From an uncultured Clostridium sp. (GTDB lineage: Bacteria; Bacillota; Clostridia; Clostridiales; Clostridiaceae), in the NCBI GenBank assembly GCA_900539375.1, contig UQBY01000012.1, positions 1 through 64,000 of the forward strand: a stretch of DNA of 64,000 nucleotides, written 5' to 3'. The notes below the pieces were generated by a model that had not been told where the DNA came from, did no database searches, and saw only the letters and a list, made by a program, of their open reading frames with translations. Made by a program: the position numbers and the translations under genes. Positions 1 to 8,494 of this stretch are shown piece by piece. Every line of letters begins with the position of its first letter. Position 1 is the stretch's first letter.

Positions 1-443
1 GATTTGGGCAAAGTGGAGAAGAGACATTAAGTCAATTTTTAAGTAAAGATGTTAAACAATTAAAGACTATGTTCTTTAGTCAAGGTAATAAGAGTGTTAA
101 TGATTCAAACAAAGTATTAGGTGGAAGTTTTAAAAAAGTAGATGCTAGTAGAGGCACAGATGAAGTAGGACATTATTTATCACAAAATGCTTATAATGTA
201 AATGAGTTAGGTATGACAAGAAATGAGGGACCAGCGTTATTAATGACTAAAGAAGACCATGCACTAACCAGAACTTATAGAGGTAGGGGAAAGCAAACAA
301 TGATAGTTGATAAAGGCCTAAATGCACGTCAAAGAATGGTGTTGGATATAATTAACATTCGAGAAAACTTTGGAACAAAATATAATAAAGGATTACTTGA
401 AGCTATTAAGTATGCTAAAACATTACCACAATTTCAAAAGTAA
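1..443 (+). CDS. C-terminal end of a polymorphic-toxin-like protein (partial, starts before window)
   Basis: The frame is already open at base 3, so this is the tail of a longer protein, about 147 residues of it visible, ending at a TAA at 441-443. The tail carries the pattern GHYLSQ, then GPALLMTKEDHALT, then YRGRGKQTMI and finally FGTKYNKG. It resembles the C-terminal domain of bacterial polymorphic toxins whose core has a His-containing motif followed by GPAxxMxxxDH. The likely role is an antibacterial nuclease-type toxin; that is inference. The next gene, 11 bases downstream, is small and acidic like an immunity gene. The N-terminal delivery domain, which would show LXG or another secretion class, lies outside the window. 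Other secreted proteins with variable tails are possible. Confidence 0.6.
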   Translation, partial: FGQSGEETLSQFLSKDVKQLKTMFFSQGNKSVNDSNKVLGGSFKKVDASRGTDEVGHYLSQNAYNVNELGMTRNEGPALLMTKEDHALTRTYRGRGKQTMIVDKGLNARQRMVLDIINIRENFGTKYNKGLLEAIKYAKTLPQFQK

Positions 444-454
444 AGGAGATAAAT

Positions 455-922
455 ATGAATTTAATTGAAATAGTTAACAAATATCAAAATGAAATATTGG
501 ATAAGAGCATTCTTGTTGAATATGGATTGTTTTTCAATGAAGTTGCAGAAAATCGTTGTAAATTTGTAATTGATGAACTTGAGGAACTAGAAGAGTTAAA
601 TTGCGTAATTAGAAAGATAGTAGTTGAAGATAAAAATGCTGAAATATATGTGAACACTTATGGTATAGATTTTGAAGAAGAAAACATATATATTTATGCA
701 GATTCATTATGGATTAATACTATGCTTGAAGTGAAAGAAATATATGATTTTTTTGAAGATTTTCATAAAATAGAGCCAACTGATATTGTTTCATTAGTGG
801 AAGATGAAACAATAGATGGAACAGTGGCATTAGTTATTTTAGCAAATGGAATAGAAGAAAATTATAGATCATTTATTAAAAAAAGAAAGTTAAGTAAAAT
901 TAAGAGTTTGTATTGGGATTAG
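455..922 (+). CDS. Probable immunity protein to the upstream toxin-like gene
   Basis: The product is 155 residues, strongly acidic in its first two thirds (runs of E and D), with no signal peptide or membrane segment, so cytoplasmic. It starts 11 bases after the toxin-like stop with a good ribosome site (AAAGGAGAT). I do not recognise a family. Position, small size and acidity are what immunity proteins of contact-dependent or LXG-type toxins look like; binding to the upstream toxin is inferred. A run of aromatic/acidic residues near the middle could form the binding face. It could instead be an unrelated small gene, but the tight coupling argues against this. Confidence 0.6.
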   Translation: MNLIEIVNKYQNEILDKSILVEYGLFFNEVAENRCKFVIDELEELEELNCVIRKIVVEDKNAEIYVNTYGIDFEEENIYIYADSLWINTMLEVKEIYDFFEDFHKIEPTDIVSLVEDETIDGTVALVILANGIEENYRSFIKKRKLSKIKSLYWD

Positions 923-962
923 AGAATATAGTGACTTTGGTGGTTAAAGAAGAAAATATCTA

Positions 963-993
963 TAGCAAACGATAGAGCTAAGCTCTTTCGCTA
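963..993. repeat. Imperfect inverted repeat (hairpin) in the 923-1166 gap
   Basis: The 244-base gap between the immunity gene and zapA holds an imperfect palindrome. The outer arms are TAGC (963-966) and GCTA (990-993). The inner arms are CGATAGAGCT and AGCTCTTTCG around one central A. The block 955-1035 is clearly richer in G+C than the flanks. It could be a transcription terminator lacking a T-run, a recombination scar next to a toxin cassette, or a structured RNA; I cannot choose between these. Confidence 0.4.
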
Positions 994-1103
994 CGACCAT
1001 AAGTGCACAGAAAAATACCAGTGACAAGTATAAAGTTGTATTCTTATTTTTTCTAGCACTTTTTCAAATATTCTTTCATTTTAAAATTGTTTATAAATAT
1101 AAG

Positions 1104-1132
1104 TTGTTTTATAATATTACTTTCAATATAAT
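1104..1132 (+). promoter_or_regulatory. Candidate sigma-A promoter for zapA
   Basis: The -35-like TTGTTT (1104-1109) and -10 TATAAT (1127-1132) are separated by 17 bases, 35 bases ahead of the zapA start codon. The region is AT-rich, so chance matches are possible. Confidence 0.4.
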
Positions 1133-1166
1133 TATATTATATGAGTAAATGTGAGGTGTAAGCTAT

Positions 1167-3116
1167 ATGATAAAGGTTACAGTTAAGATAAATGGAAGAG
1201 AGTATAATTTAAAAGGAAATGATAATGAAGAATATTTAAAAAATGTTTCAAGTTTTGTTGACGGAAAAATAAAACAAATAAAAGCTAATAATGGTGTTTT
1301 AAGTTCTGTAGATGCAAGTGTTCTTGCAGCTATTAATATTGCAGATGAGTTATATAGAACAGATTCTGAAGCTGATGAACTTTCGAGCAGAAATAAAATT
1401 GTAGAGGAAAAGTGTCAAAAGCTTGAGGAAGAAACAAAAAGACTTAGAGATAGATGTGAAGTTTTATTAGTTGAAAAAGAAGGTTATGATGATAAAAGGG
1501 AAGAAGTTAAAAAAGAACTTACAGAAAGAATAAATTCTTTAAAAGATGAGAATAATAAATTAATAGGAAAGAATAATGAATTAACAAGAACATATGAAAA
1601 AACTTTTAAAGAAAATGAAGAGTTAAAAAGAATTCATGATAGAAATAAATCTGAAGTAAATGAAGCAAATGCACTAAAGTCTGATTTAAGAAAAGAAATT
1701 GAAGCTAAGGAAAAGGAATATAATGAATTAAAAAAAGAAAATGAAAGACTTTCAAATGAAAATAAAGAAATAAAAAAGCTAAATGAGAAAAGCAAAATAG
1801 AGTTAAATCAAGCTAAAAATCTAAATGAAGGTTTAGTAAAGGAAATTTCAACTTCAAAAGAAAACATAAATAAATATGTAAAAGAAATAGAAAGTCTAAA
1901 AAATGAAAATTTAGAAGCTAAAAAGTTAAGTGAAAAGCTAAAATTAGATTTAGATAAAGTAAGTACAATAAAAGCTTCCTTATCTAGAGAAGTAACAAGT
2001 GAAAAAGATAAAAATTTAAGCAATTTAAGAAAGATTGAAGAATTAAATAAAGAAGTTCAAAAAGCTAAAGATATAAGTGAAAAAAATAAAATAGAAATAA
2101 ATCAATCAAATAATTTAAGAAAAGCTTTAGCAGAGGAGATTAAAAAGCTTAAGGAAGAAAAAATAGATTTAGAAGAAAAAGTTAAAAATGTAGAAAATGA
2201 AAAATTAGAAATTAAGAAAATAAGTGAAAAAACAAAGCTTGAGCTTAATCAAACTAATAATGTAAGAGATGGCTTAATAAAAGAAATTAATTCTATTAAA
2301 AAGCAAAAAGAAGAAACAGTAAGTGAAGTTAAAAAATTAAAAAATGAAAATATTACTTTAAATGAAAAAATTAATACTTTAAATAATGAAAATAAAAAAA
2401 TAGAAAATATAAATGAAGAAAAGAAAATAGAAATTAAAAATCTTACTGAATCTAATAATAAATTAGATAAAGAAATTAATAATTTAAAAGAAGAAAATAA
2501 TAATTTAACAAAAGAAATAGAAAAACTTAATTTAGAAAGTAATGATTTTAAAGAGAAGTATGAAAACAGTAAAGAAAAGTTAGAACAAGCAAATAGTTTA
2601 AGAAGTGTTTTAGCAAAGGAAATAACTGATGTAAAAGATAAAAATAAGGAATTAAATAAAGAAATTGATAAAGTTAAAATTGAAAATAACAATTTAAAAG
2701 ATAAAATTCAAGAAGCTGAAAATAAAGAAAAAAATATTAAAAATGAATTAGAAGAATTAGTTTCAAGTAAAGAAATAGTAGAAGGTAAATTTAAAGAATC
2801 TCAAGAAAAAGAAGAAAACTTAACAAAAGAAATTAATATATTAAAAGAAAAGGAAGCACAATTAAATAAAGAAGTATATAAAATAAGTAAAGTAAAAGAA
2901 AGTTTAGAAGAAAAAATATATGAGGTAAATGTAGAAAAAGAAGAACTTGTAAAGAAGATAGATTTAAAAAATAAGGTTATTGATAATGGAAAAGATTCAA
3001 CTAAAGAATTAAGAAGTGCAAAATATAAAATTATGGAACTTGAAAATAAATTACTAGAAACTCAAATTCAGTTAGCTAAACTAAAAAAAGCACAAAATCC
3101 TTTAAGAAAAAAATAA
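1167..3116 (+). CDS. zapA: ZapA-type cell division protein with a very long coiled-coil extension
   Basis: Residues 1 to about 95 form a ZapA domain (VTVKINGREYNLKG at the start, then the DASVLAAINIADEL helix). ZapA binds FtsZ at midcell and bundles its filaments. Most family members stop at about 85-130 residues; this one is 649 residues. Residues from about 100 to the end are almost uninterrupted K/E/N-rich coiled coil. Inside it a motif of the form SEKxKxELNQ recurs at residues 157, 206, 255, 304 and 353 (exactly 49 apart), then 416 and 465. The C-terminus is basic. It has its own candidate promoter and a strong terminator at 3121. The extension may space FtsZ bundles or reach another division protein; that is inference. 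Confidence 0.85.
   Translation: MIKVTVKINGREYNLKGNDNEEYLKNVSSFVDGKIKQIKANNGVLSSVDASVLAAINIADELYRTDSEADELSSRNKIVEEKCQKLEEETKRLRDRCEVLLVEKEGYDDKREEVKKELTERINSLKDENNKLIGKNNELTRTYEKTFKENEELKRIHDRNKSEVNEANALKSDLRKEIEAKEKEYNELKKENERLSNENKEIKKLNEKSKIELNQAKNLNEGLVKEISTSKENINKYVKEIESLKNENLEAKKLSEKLKLDLDKVSTIKASLSREVTSEKDKNLSNLRKIEELNKEVQKAKDISEKNKIEINQSNNLRKALAEEIKKLKEEKIDLEEKVKNVENEKLEIKKISEKTKLELNQTNNVRDGLIKEINSIKKQKEETVSEVKKLKNENITLNEKINTLNNENKKIENINEEKKIEIKNLTESNNKLDKEINNLKEENNNLTKEIEKLNLESNDFKEKYENSKEKLEQANSLRSVLAKEITDVKDKNKELNKEIDKVKIENNNLKDKIQEAENKEKNIKNELEELVSSKEIVEGKFKESQEKEENLTKEINILKEKEAQLNKEVYKISKVKESLEEKIYEVNVEKEELVKKIDLKNKVIDNGKDSTKELRSAKYKIMELENKLLETQIQLAKLKKAQNPLRKK
1635..2705 (+). repeat. 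49-residue (147-bp) coiled-coil repeat inside zapA
   Basis: Copies of a motif (H/N/S-E/D-K/R-x-K-x-E/D-L/I/V-N/D-x) begin at codons 157, 206, 255, 304 and 353, five copies at an exact spacing of 49 codons. Copies at 416 (63 codons later, nine heptads) and 465 (49 later) continue the phase. Each is followed about 10 residues on by a hydrophobic-K-E-I signature (KEIS, EEIK, KEIN, KEIT). All spacings are multiples of seven, so the coiled-coil register is kept throughout. DNA identity between copies is partial, pointing to old duplications. Confidence 0.8.
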
Positions 3117-3120
3117 ATTT

Positions 3121-3150
3121 AGAGGCTTAAGTTAAGCCTCTTATTTATTT
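3121..3150 (+). terminator. Rho-independent terminator after zapA
   Basis: Perfect 10-base arms AGAGGCTTAA (3121-3130) and TTAAGCCTCT (3132-3141) are followed by a T-rich tract, directly after the zapA stop codon. Confidence 0.85.
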
Positions 3151-3251
3151 TATTAAAAGATTTGTATATAATTTAAATAGAGAATTGACTTTTAAAAAGT
3201 AAAAATTAAAATTTTAGCTATTTAAAAGAAAACTTAGGAGATATAGAAAAA

Positions 3252-5591
3252 ATGAGAAAAGTAGAATTATTAGCACCAGCTGGAAGTATAGAAAGTCTTT
3301 ATGCAGCTATAAATAATGGTGCAGATGCAGTTTATTTAGGAGGAAGTAAGTTCTCAGCTAGAGCTTATGCATCAAATTTTGATAATGAAACTATGAAAAA
3401 GGCTGTAGATTATTGCCACAGCTATGGTGTTAAGATATATGTAACAATGAATACCTTACTTAAAGAAAAGGAACTTAATGAGGCCATTAAATATGTAGGA
3501 TATTTATATGAGATAGGTGTAGATGCCCTTATTGTTCAAGATTTAGGTTTAGTTAATCTTATACAAGAAAAATATAATGATTTTGAAATACATGCATCAA
3601 CACAAGTTACAATACATAATGGAGAAGGAGCTATTTATTTTAAAGAAAAAGGTTTTACAAGGATAGTTTTATCTAGAGAACTTTCTTTAGAAGAAATAAA
3701 ACATATTTCAAAGGATTTAAATATTGAAACAGAAATGTTTATTCATGGAGCTTTATGTGTATGTTATTCAGGTCAATGTCTTATGAGTTCTATGATAGGT
3801 GGAAGAAGTGGAAATAGAGGAAGGTGTGCTCAGCCTTGTAGAATGGAATATACCTTAAAGTCTAATAACATGGGAGAGAAAAAAGCCTATCTTTTAAGTC
3901 CTAAAGATATGTGTACAATAGAAAATATTAAAGACATTATAGATTCAGGAGCATATTCTTTAAAGGTTGAAGGAAGAATGAAAAGACCAGAATATGTAGC
4001 TGGAGTGGTAGAAAATTATAGAAAAGCAATAGATAAAGAATATTATAATAAAAAATTTAATGTTCAAGAAGGAAAAAAGGTATTACTTCAATTATTTAAT
4101 AGAGAAGGCTTTTCTACTGCTTATTTAAGAAAAAATATAGGAAAAGATATGATGAGCTATAAATTTCCTAAAAATACTGGAGTAGAAATAGGTAAAGTAT
4201 TAGATAATGGAGAAGTTATATTAAAAGAAAGCTTATCTCTTGGAGATGGAATAAGATTTAAAGATAAGGGCTTTACTTTAAGTAAAATATTAAAAAACAA
4301 ACAAGAAGTAAAAAAAGCAGAGATAGGAGATAGAGTAACCTTATTTCCCAAGGAATATAAAAAAGGAGAAATATTATATAGAACTTCAAGTAAAGAGCTT
4401 TTTTTAAGTTTAGAAGAAAGTATAAAGCCTTATATGAAAAAAATATCTTTAAGAGGAGAGGTAGATTTTAAGGTTAATTTTAAAATAAAGCTTAAAACTT
4501 CATTTATGGGTAAAATCTATGAAGTTGAAGGGGATATAGTAGAGAAAGCTTCTAATAAGCCTTTAGACAAAGAAAGAATAATTAATGCATTAAAAAAGTC
4601 AGGGGAGTATCCATATAAGCTTGAAAATATAGAGTTTTCAGCCTTTGAGGAAGGATTTATAAAAATAGCTTCTCTTAATAATTTAAGAAGAGAGCTTTTT
4701 GATAAAATTTTAAAAGATGTTACTTCAAAATATAGAAGAAAAAGAGATATAAAAGAAACTTTAAAAAAGGATATTAATTTAAAAGAAAATAAAGAACTTT
4801 CCATATTATATACTTGTTGTACTAAAGAACAGTTAAAGGCTTTAGGAGAATTAAAGGTAAAAAATATTGGAGTTGATTTATCTTTAAAAAGTAAGGATAG
4901 AATATCTTTAAAGGATTTAGAAGAATTTAAAGATTTAAATTTATATATTTTAACTCCAGAAATAATAAAGGAAGAATTTGATTTAGTAGTTGAAGAAATA
5001 GAAAAAGCTTCAAAATACATAAAAGGAGTTATAACATCTAATGCAGGAATTATAAATAAGTTTAAAGATAAACTTTATTTAATTGGAGATTATAAACTTA
5101 ATATATTTAATTCTAAAGCACTAGAATTTTATAGAGAAGATTTAAACAATGTTTCTTTAAGCCTTGAACTTAATAGAAAAGAAATAAAAGAAATAGGTGA
5201 TAAAGGAGCAGTGCTATGTGGAATATATGGGAAAACTGAACTTATGGTAAGTGAGTATTGTCCTATAGGAAGTAGCTTTGGAGGAAAGTGTAAGGATAAA
5301 GATTGTAATGGAGCTTGCATGAAAGATAGCTTTACACTTATTGATAGAATGAATGAAGGCTTTAAAGTTATGACAGATAAATATTGTAGAAGTCATATAT
5401 TAAATTCTCTTCCTTTAAATCTTATTGATGAAATTAAGGATTTAAAAGCTATTGGAATAAATGAATTTAGAGTTGATTTTAAAGATGAAAGTGAAAATGA
5501 TGTTATAGAAATAGTAAATGAAATAAAGGGAGTTAAAAAGGTAGAAGGAAAGAAATTTACTAAGGGGCATTATAAAAGAGGTGTAGAATAA
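3252..5591 (+). CDS. U32 family protein with C-terminal DUF3656-type extension (RlhA-like)
   Basis: The 779-residue product opens with the U32 barrel start (ELLAPAGSIESLYAAINNGA). It has the family signature HGALCVCYSGQC at residues 165-176 and RGRCAQPC at 189-196, so Cys169, Cys176, Cys192 and Cys196 are the expected Fe-S ligands. Despite the name 'peptidase', characterised U32 members (RlhA, TrhP, UbiU/V) are prephenate- or O2-dependent RNA or quinone hydroxylases. The long form with a DUF3656-like second half matches RlhA, which hydroxylates 23S rRNA C2501. That assignment is by family. A second cysteine cluster lies near residue 675-695 (CPIGSSFGGKCKDKDC). mutS2 follows one base after the stop, suggesting one transcript. 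Confidence 0.8.
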   Translation: MRKVELLAPAGSIESLYAAINNGADAVYLGGSKFSARAYASNFDNETMKKAVDYCHSYGVKIYVTMNTLLKEKELNEAIKYVGYLYEIGVDALIVQDLGLVNLIQEKYNDFEIHASTQVTIHNGEGAIYFKEKGFTRIVLSRELSLEEIKHISKDLNIETEMFIHGALCVCYSGQCLMSSMIGGRSGNRGRCAQPCRMEYTLKSNNMGEKKAYLLSPKDMCTIENIKDIIDSGAYSLKVEGRMKRPEYVAGVVENYRKAIDKEYYNKKFNVQEGKKVLLQLFNREGFSTAYLRKNIGKDMMSYKFPKNTGVEIGKVLDNGEVILKESLSLGDGIRFKDKGFTLSKILKNKQEVKKAEIGDRVTLFPKEYKKGEILYRTSSKELFLSLEESIKPYMKKISLRGEVDFKVNFKIKLKTSFMGKIYEVEGDIVEKASNKPLDKERIINALKKSGEYPYKLENIEFSAFEEGFIKIASLNNLRRELFDKILKDVTSKYRRKRDIKETLKKDINLKENKELSILYTCCTKEQLKALGELKVKNIGVDLSLKSKDRISLKDLEEFKDLNLYILTPEIIKEEFDLVVEEIEKASKYIKGVITSNAGIINKFKDKLYLIGDYKLNIFNSKALEFYREDLNNVSLSLELNRKEIKEIGDKGAVLCGIYGKTELMVSEYCPIGSSFGGKCKDKDCNGACMKDSFTLIDRMNEGFKVMTDKYCRSHILNSLPLNLIDEIKDLKAIGINEFRVDFKDESENDVIEIVNEIKGVKKVEGKKFTKGHYKRGVE

Positions 5592-5592
5592 A

Positions 5593-7953
5593 ATGAATGA
5601 AAAATCATTAAATACTTTAGAATTTTATAAAATAAAAGAAAAGTTAGAAAAATATGCAGTTACAGCTGGTGGTAAAGAACAAGCACGAAATCTATCACCA
5701 TATGATTCTATATATGAAGTAAAAAATGCTTTAGAAGAAACTAAAGAAGCCTATGATATATTAATAAAAAAAGGGAATCCTCCTTTTGAAGGGCTTTATG
5801 ATATTAAAGAAGCCTTAGAAAGGGCAAAAAAAGGAGGAACTCTTTCTTTAGCACAACTTCTTTATGTAGGTAATATGCTTAGGTGTACAGAAAGGGTAAA
5901 GGAGTATTTAGCTAGAAGAGATGAAGAAGAAAGCTTTCCAAAGCTTGAGGATTTAGCTTATATTTTAACTCCAATAAAAAATCTTCAACTTGAAATAGAG
6001 AAATCAATAGTTTCAGAAGAGGAAGTTGCAGATAAGGCAAGTGGAACTTTATATAATATAAGAAGAACTTTAAAGGAAAAAAACTCCTCTGTTAGAGAAA
6101 AAATTAATAGTATTGTTAGAAGTAATGCAAAATATCTTCAAGATGCTATTTATACAATGAGAGGAGATAGATATGTTCTTCCTGTTAAAGCTGAATATAG
6201 AGGAGCAGTTCCAGGACTTGTTCATGACCAAAGTTCAACAGGTGCAACTCTTTTTATAGAACCTATGAGTCTTGTAAATCTTAATAATGAAATAAAAGAA
6301 TTAAAGCTTAAAGAACAAGCAGAAATAGAAAGGATTATATGGACACTTTCTGCTAAGGTTAAGGATAATATTAAAATTTTAAATAGCAATATGAAAATTT
6401 TAAGAGAAATAGATTTTATATTTGCAAAGGGAAAATATGCTTCATCAATAAATGGAATAATGCCTATGGTAACTGATGATGGTTCCTTTGATTTAATTCA
6501 GGTAAAGCATCCATTAATAGACCCTTTAAAGGTTGTACCTTCAGATATTTATTTAGGAAAAGACTTTAATGTAATAATGATTACAGGACCTAATACAGGT
6601 GGTAAAACTGTAACAATAAAAACAGTTGGCTTAACTCATATTATGGCAATGAGTGGACTTTTAATATGTGCAAAAGAAGGTTCTAAAATAAGCTTTTATA
6701 AAGAAATTTTTGCAGATATTGGAGATGAACAAAGTATAGAACAAAGTCTTTCAACTTTTTCATCACATATGACAAAAACAGTTTCAATAATGGAAAAAGC
6801 AGATGAAGATTCTTTAGTTTTATTTGATGAATTAGGCGCAGGAACAGACCCTACAGAAGGAGCAGCCCTTGCAATTGCAATTATAGAAACATTAAGGGAA
6901 AGAAAAACAAAGGTAATTGCTACAACTCACTATAGTGAACTAAAGGGATATGCTTTAAGAACTGCTGGAGTTGAAAATGCTTCAGTTGAATTTGATGTAG
7001 AAACACTAAAACCAACTTATAGGCTTTTAATAGGAGTACCTGGAAAATCTAATGCCTTTGAAATAAGTAGAAGACTTGGTTTACCTAATTATATTATAGA
7101 AAGAGCTAAAGATAATATATCTAAAGATAATTTACAATTTGAAGATTTAATAAGAGACCTTCAAGAACAAAGTATAAGAGCAAAGAAAGATGCAAGAGAA
7201 GCTGAAATGTTAAAAAAGGAAGTAGAAAAATCTAAAACTTTATATGAAGAAAAGTTAAAGCGTCTTGAGATAACAAGAGATAAAGCTTATAATGAGGCAA
7301 GAATTGAAGCTAAAAAAATTGTTTCTGAAGCAAAGGATGAGGCTGATGAAATTTTAAAAGCTATGAGAGAACTTGAGAAGCTTGGAATAGCTGAAGGTGG
7401 AAGAAAGAGACTTGAAGAGGAAAGAAAGAAACTTAAAGATTCTTTAGAAAATAAAGAAAAGGCATTAATAAAAGAAAGAGAAAATACAGGAAAGACAATT
7501 TCAAAGGTAACTTTAGGAATGGAAGCTTTCTTACCTTCATTAAATCAAAAGGTAGTAATAGTTAGTATGCCAGATAATAAAGGAGAAGTTCAAGTTGAAG
7601 CTGGTATTATGAAAATTAATGTAAAACTTAAAGACCTTAGAGTAGTTGAAGGCACAAAAGAAAATACTAAAGTTAAAAAGAAAAGAGAGTTAAAACTTAA
7701 TTTAAAATCAGTAGAAAGTAGAATAGACCTTAGAGGACTTGATGCTGAAGAGGCATGTTATAGAACAGATAAATACTTAGATGAAGCTTATTTAGCTAAT
7801 TTAGGAGAAGTAACTGTAGTTCATGGAAAGGGTACAGGAATCCTTAGAAAAGCAATAACAGATATGTTAAAAAGACATCCCCATGTAAAATCTTATAGAC
7901 TTGGAGCTTACGGAGAAGGTGGAGATGGAGTAACTATGGTTGAATTAAAGTAG
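5593..7953 (+). CDS. mutS2: MutS2 ATPase/Smr-domain protein
   Basis: The 786-residue product has the family's usual length. Walker A GPNTGGKT lies at residues 332-339, followed by the MutS ABC-type Walker B (LVLFDELGAGTDP) and an ATTHYSEL switch. A long coiled coil spans about 515-630. A C-terminal Smr nuclease domain has IDLRGLDAEEA and HGKGTGILR. There is no N-terminal mismatch-recognition domain, which separates MutS2 from MutS. In Bacillus and relatives MutS2 suppresses recombination or acts as a sensor that splits collided ribosomes. It is translationally coupled to the U32 gene (1-base gap) and is followed 8 bases later by a DUF523 gene. Confidence 0.95.
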   Translation: MNEKSLNTLEFYKIKEKLEKYAVTAGGKEQARNLSPYDSIYEVKNALEETKEAYDILIKKGNPPFEGLYDIKEALERAKKGGTLSLAQLLYVGNMLRCTERVKEYLARRDEEESFPKLEDLAYILTPIKNLQLEIEKSIVSEEEVADKASGTLYNIRRTLKEKNSSVREKINSIVRSNAKYLQDAIYTMRGDRYVLPVKAEYRGAVPGLVHDQSSTGATLFIEPMSLVNLNNEIKELKLKEQAEIERIIWTLSAKVKDNIKILNSNMKILREIDFIFAKGKYASSINGIMPMVTDDGSFDLIQVKHPLIDPLKVVPSDIYLGKDFNVIMITGPNTGGKTVTIKTVGLTHIMAMSGLLICAKEGSKISFYKEIFADIGDEQSIEQSLSTFSSHMTKTVSIMEKADEDSLVLFDELGAGTDPTEGAALAIAIIETLRERKTKVIATTHYSELKGYALRTAGVENASVEFDVETLKPTYRLLIGVPGKSNAFEISRRLGLPNYIIERAKDNISKDNLQFEDLIRDLQEQSIRAKKDAREAEMLKKEVEKSKTLYEEKLKRLEITRDKAYNEARIEAKKIVSEAKDEADEILKAMRELEKLGIAEGGRKRLEEERKKLKDSLENKEKALIKERENTGKTISKVTLGMEAFLPSLNQKVVIVSMPDNKGEVQVEAGIMKINVKLKDLRVVEGTKENTKVKKKRELKLNLKSVESRIDLRGLDAEEACYRTDKYLDEAYLANLGEVTVVHGKGTGILRKAITDMLKRHPHVKSYRLGAYGEGGDGVTMVELK

Positions 7954-7961
7954 GTGAAAAA

Positions 7962-8408
7962 ATGTATTTAATAAGTGCCTGCCTTTGTGGAGTAAATTGT
8001 AAATATAATGGTTTAAATAATTTAAATGATAAATGTCTTGAACTTTTAAGAAAGGGAGAAGCCCTTTTAGTTTGTCCAGAACAACTTGGAGGATTAAATA
8101 CTCCTAGAATTCCATCAGAAACATTAGGAAATGCTAAAGATATTATAGAATTAAATAAAGGAAAAGTTATAAATAAAGAAGGAAAAGATGTTACAAAGGA
8201 ATTTTTAAAGGGAGCAAAAGAAGCCTTAAAAATTGCAAAAGAAGCTAATATAAAAAAAGCTATACTTAAAGAAAGTAGTCCTTCTTGTGGGAGTAATTTT
8301 GTTTATGATGGAAGCTTTACTGGAAATAAAATTAAAGGGAAGGGAATTACAGCATATCTTTTAGAAAAAGAAGGAATAGAGATTATATCTGAAAAAGATT
8401 TAGATTAG
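7962..8408 (+). CDS. DUF523 protein (TudS-like thiouracil desulfidase family)
   Basis: This small cytoplasmic protein has 148 residues. Conserved cysteines are Cys7, Cys9 and Cys13 at the N-terminus (ACLCGVNC), one in LVCPEQLGG and one in the KESSPSCGS motif. Members of DUF523 characterised as TudS use a [4Fe-4S] cluster held by three of these cysteines to remove sulfur from 2-thiouracil. Whether this copy does the same is an inference from the conserved cysteines. It follows mutS2 by 8 bases and probably shares its transcript. A separate promoter begins about 20 bases after its stop. Confidence 0.75.
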   Translation: MYLISACLCGVNCKYNGLNNLNDKCLELLRKGEALLVCPEQLGGLNTPRIPSETLGNAKDIIELNKGKVINKEGKDVTKEFLKGAKEALKIAKEANIKKAILKESSPSCGSNFVYDGSFTGNKIKGKGITAYLLEKEGIEIISEKDLD

Positions 8409-8428
8409 AAAAGAAATAATATAATTTC

Positions 8429-8458
8429 TTGACAGTATTAAAAGTAAAAAGGTAGAAT
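8429..8458 (+). promoter_or_regulatory. Sigma-A promoter for the prmA-rsmE-mtaB-HIT operon
   Basis: A perfect -35 TTGACA (8429-8434) and a -10 TAGAAT (8453-8458) have an 18-base spacer, 28 bases ahead of the prmA start region. Confidence 0.65.
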
Positions 8459-8494
8459 TTATATAGCAAATTAGAGAAGAAAGGAATGATTTTT

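Noticed and set aside
1808..2692. Long open frames on the - strand (1808-2023, 2249-2692) inside zapA
   Set aside because: They are the complement of a lysine/glutamate-rich coiled coil, giving Phe/Leu/Ser-rich nonsense, and they have no ribosome sites.
4517..5020. 167-codon frame on the - strand inside the U32 gene
   Set aside because: It is a shadow of a strongly coding + strand gene, with no ribosome site and Ser/Phe-rich composition.
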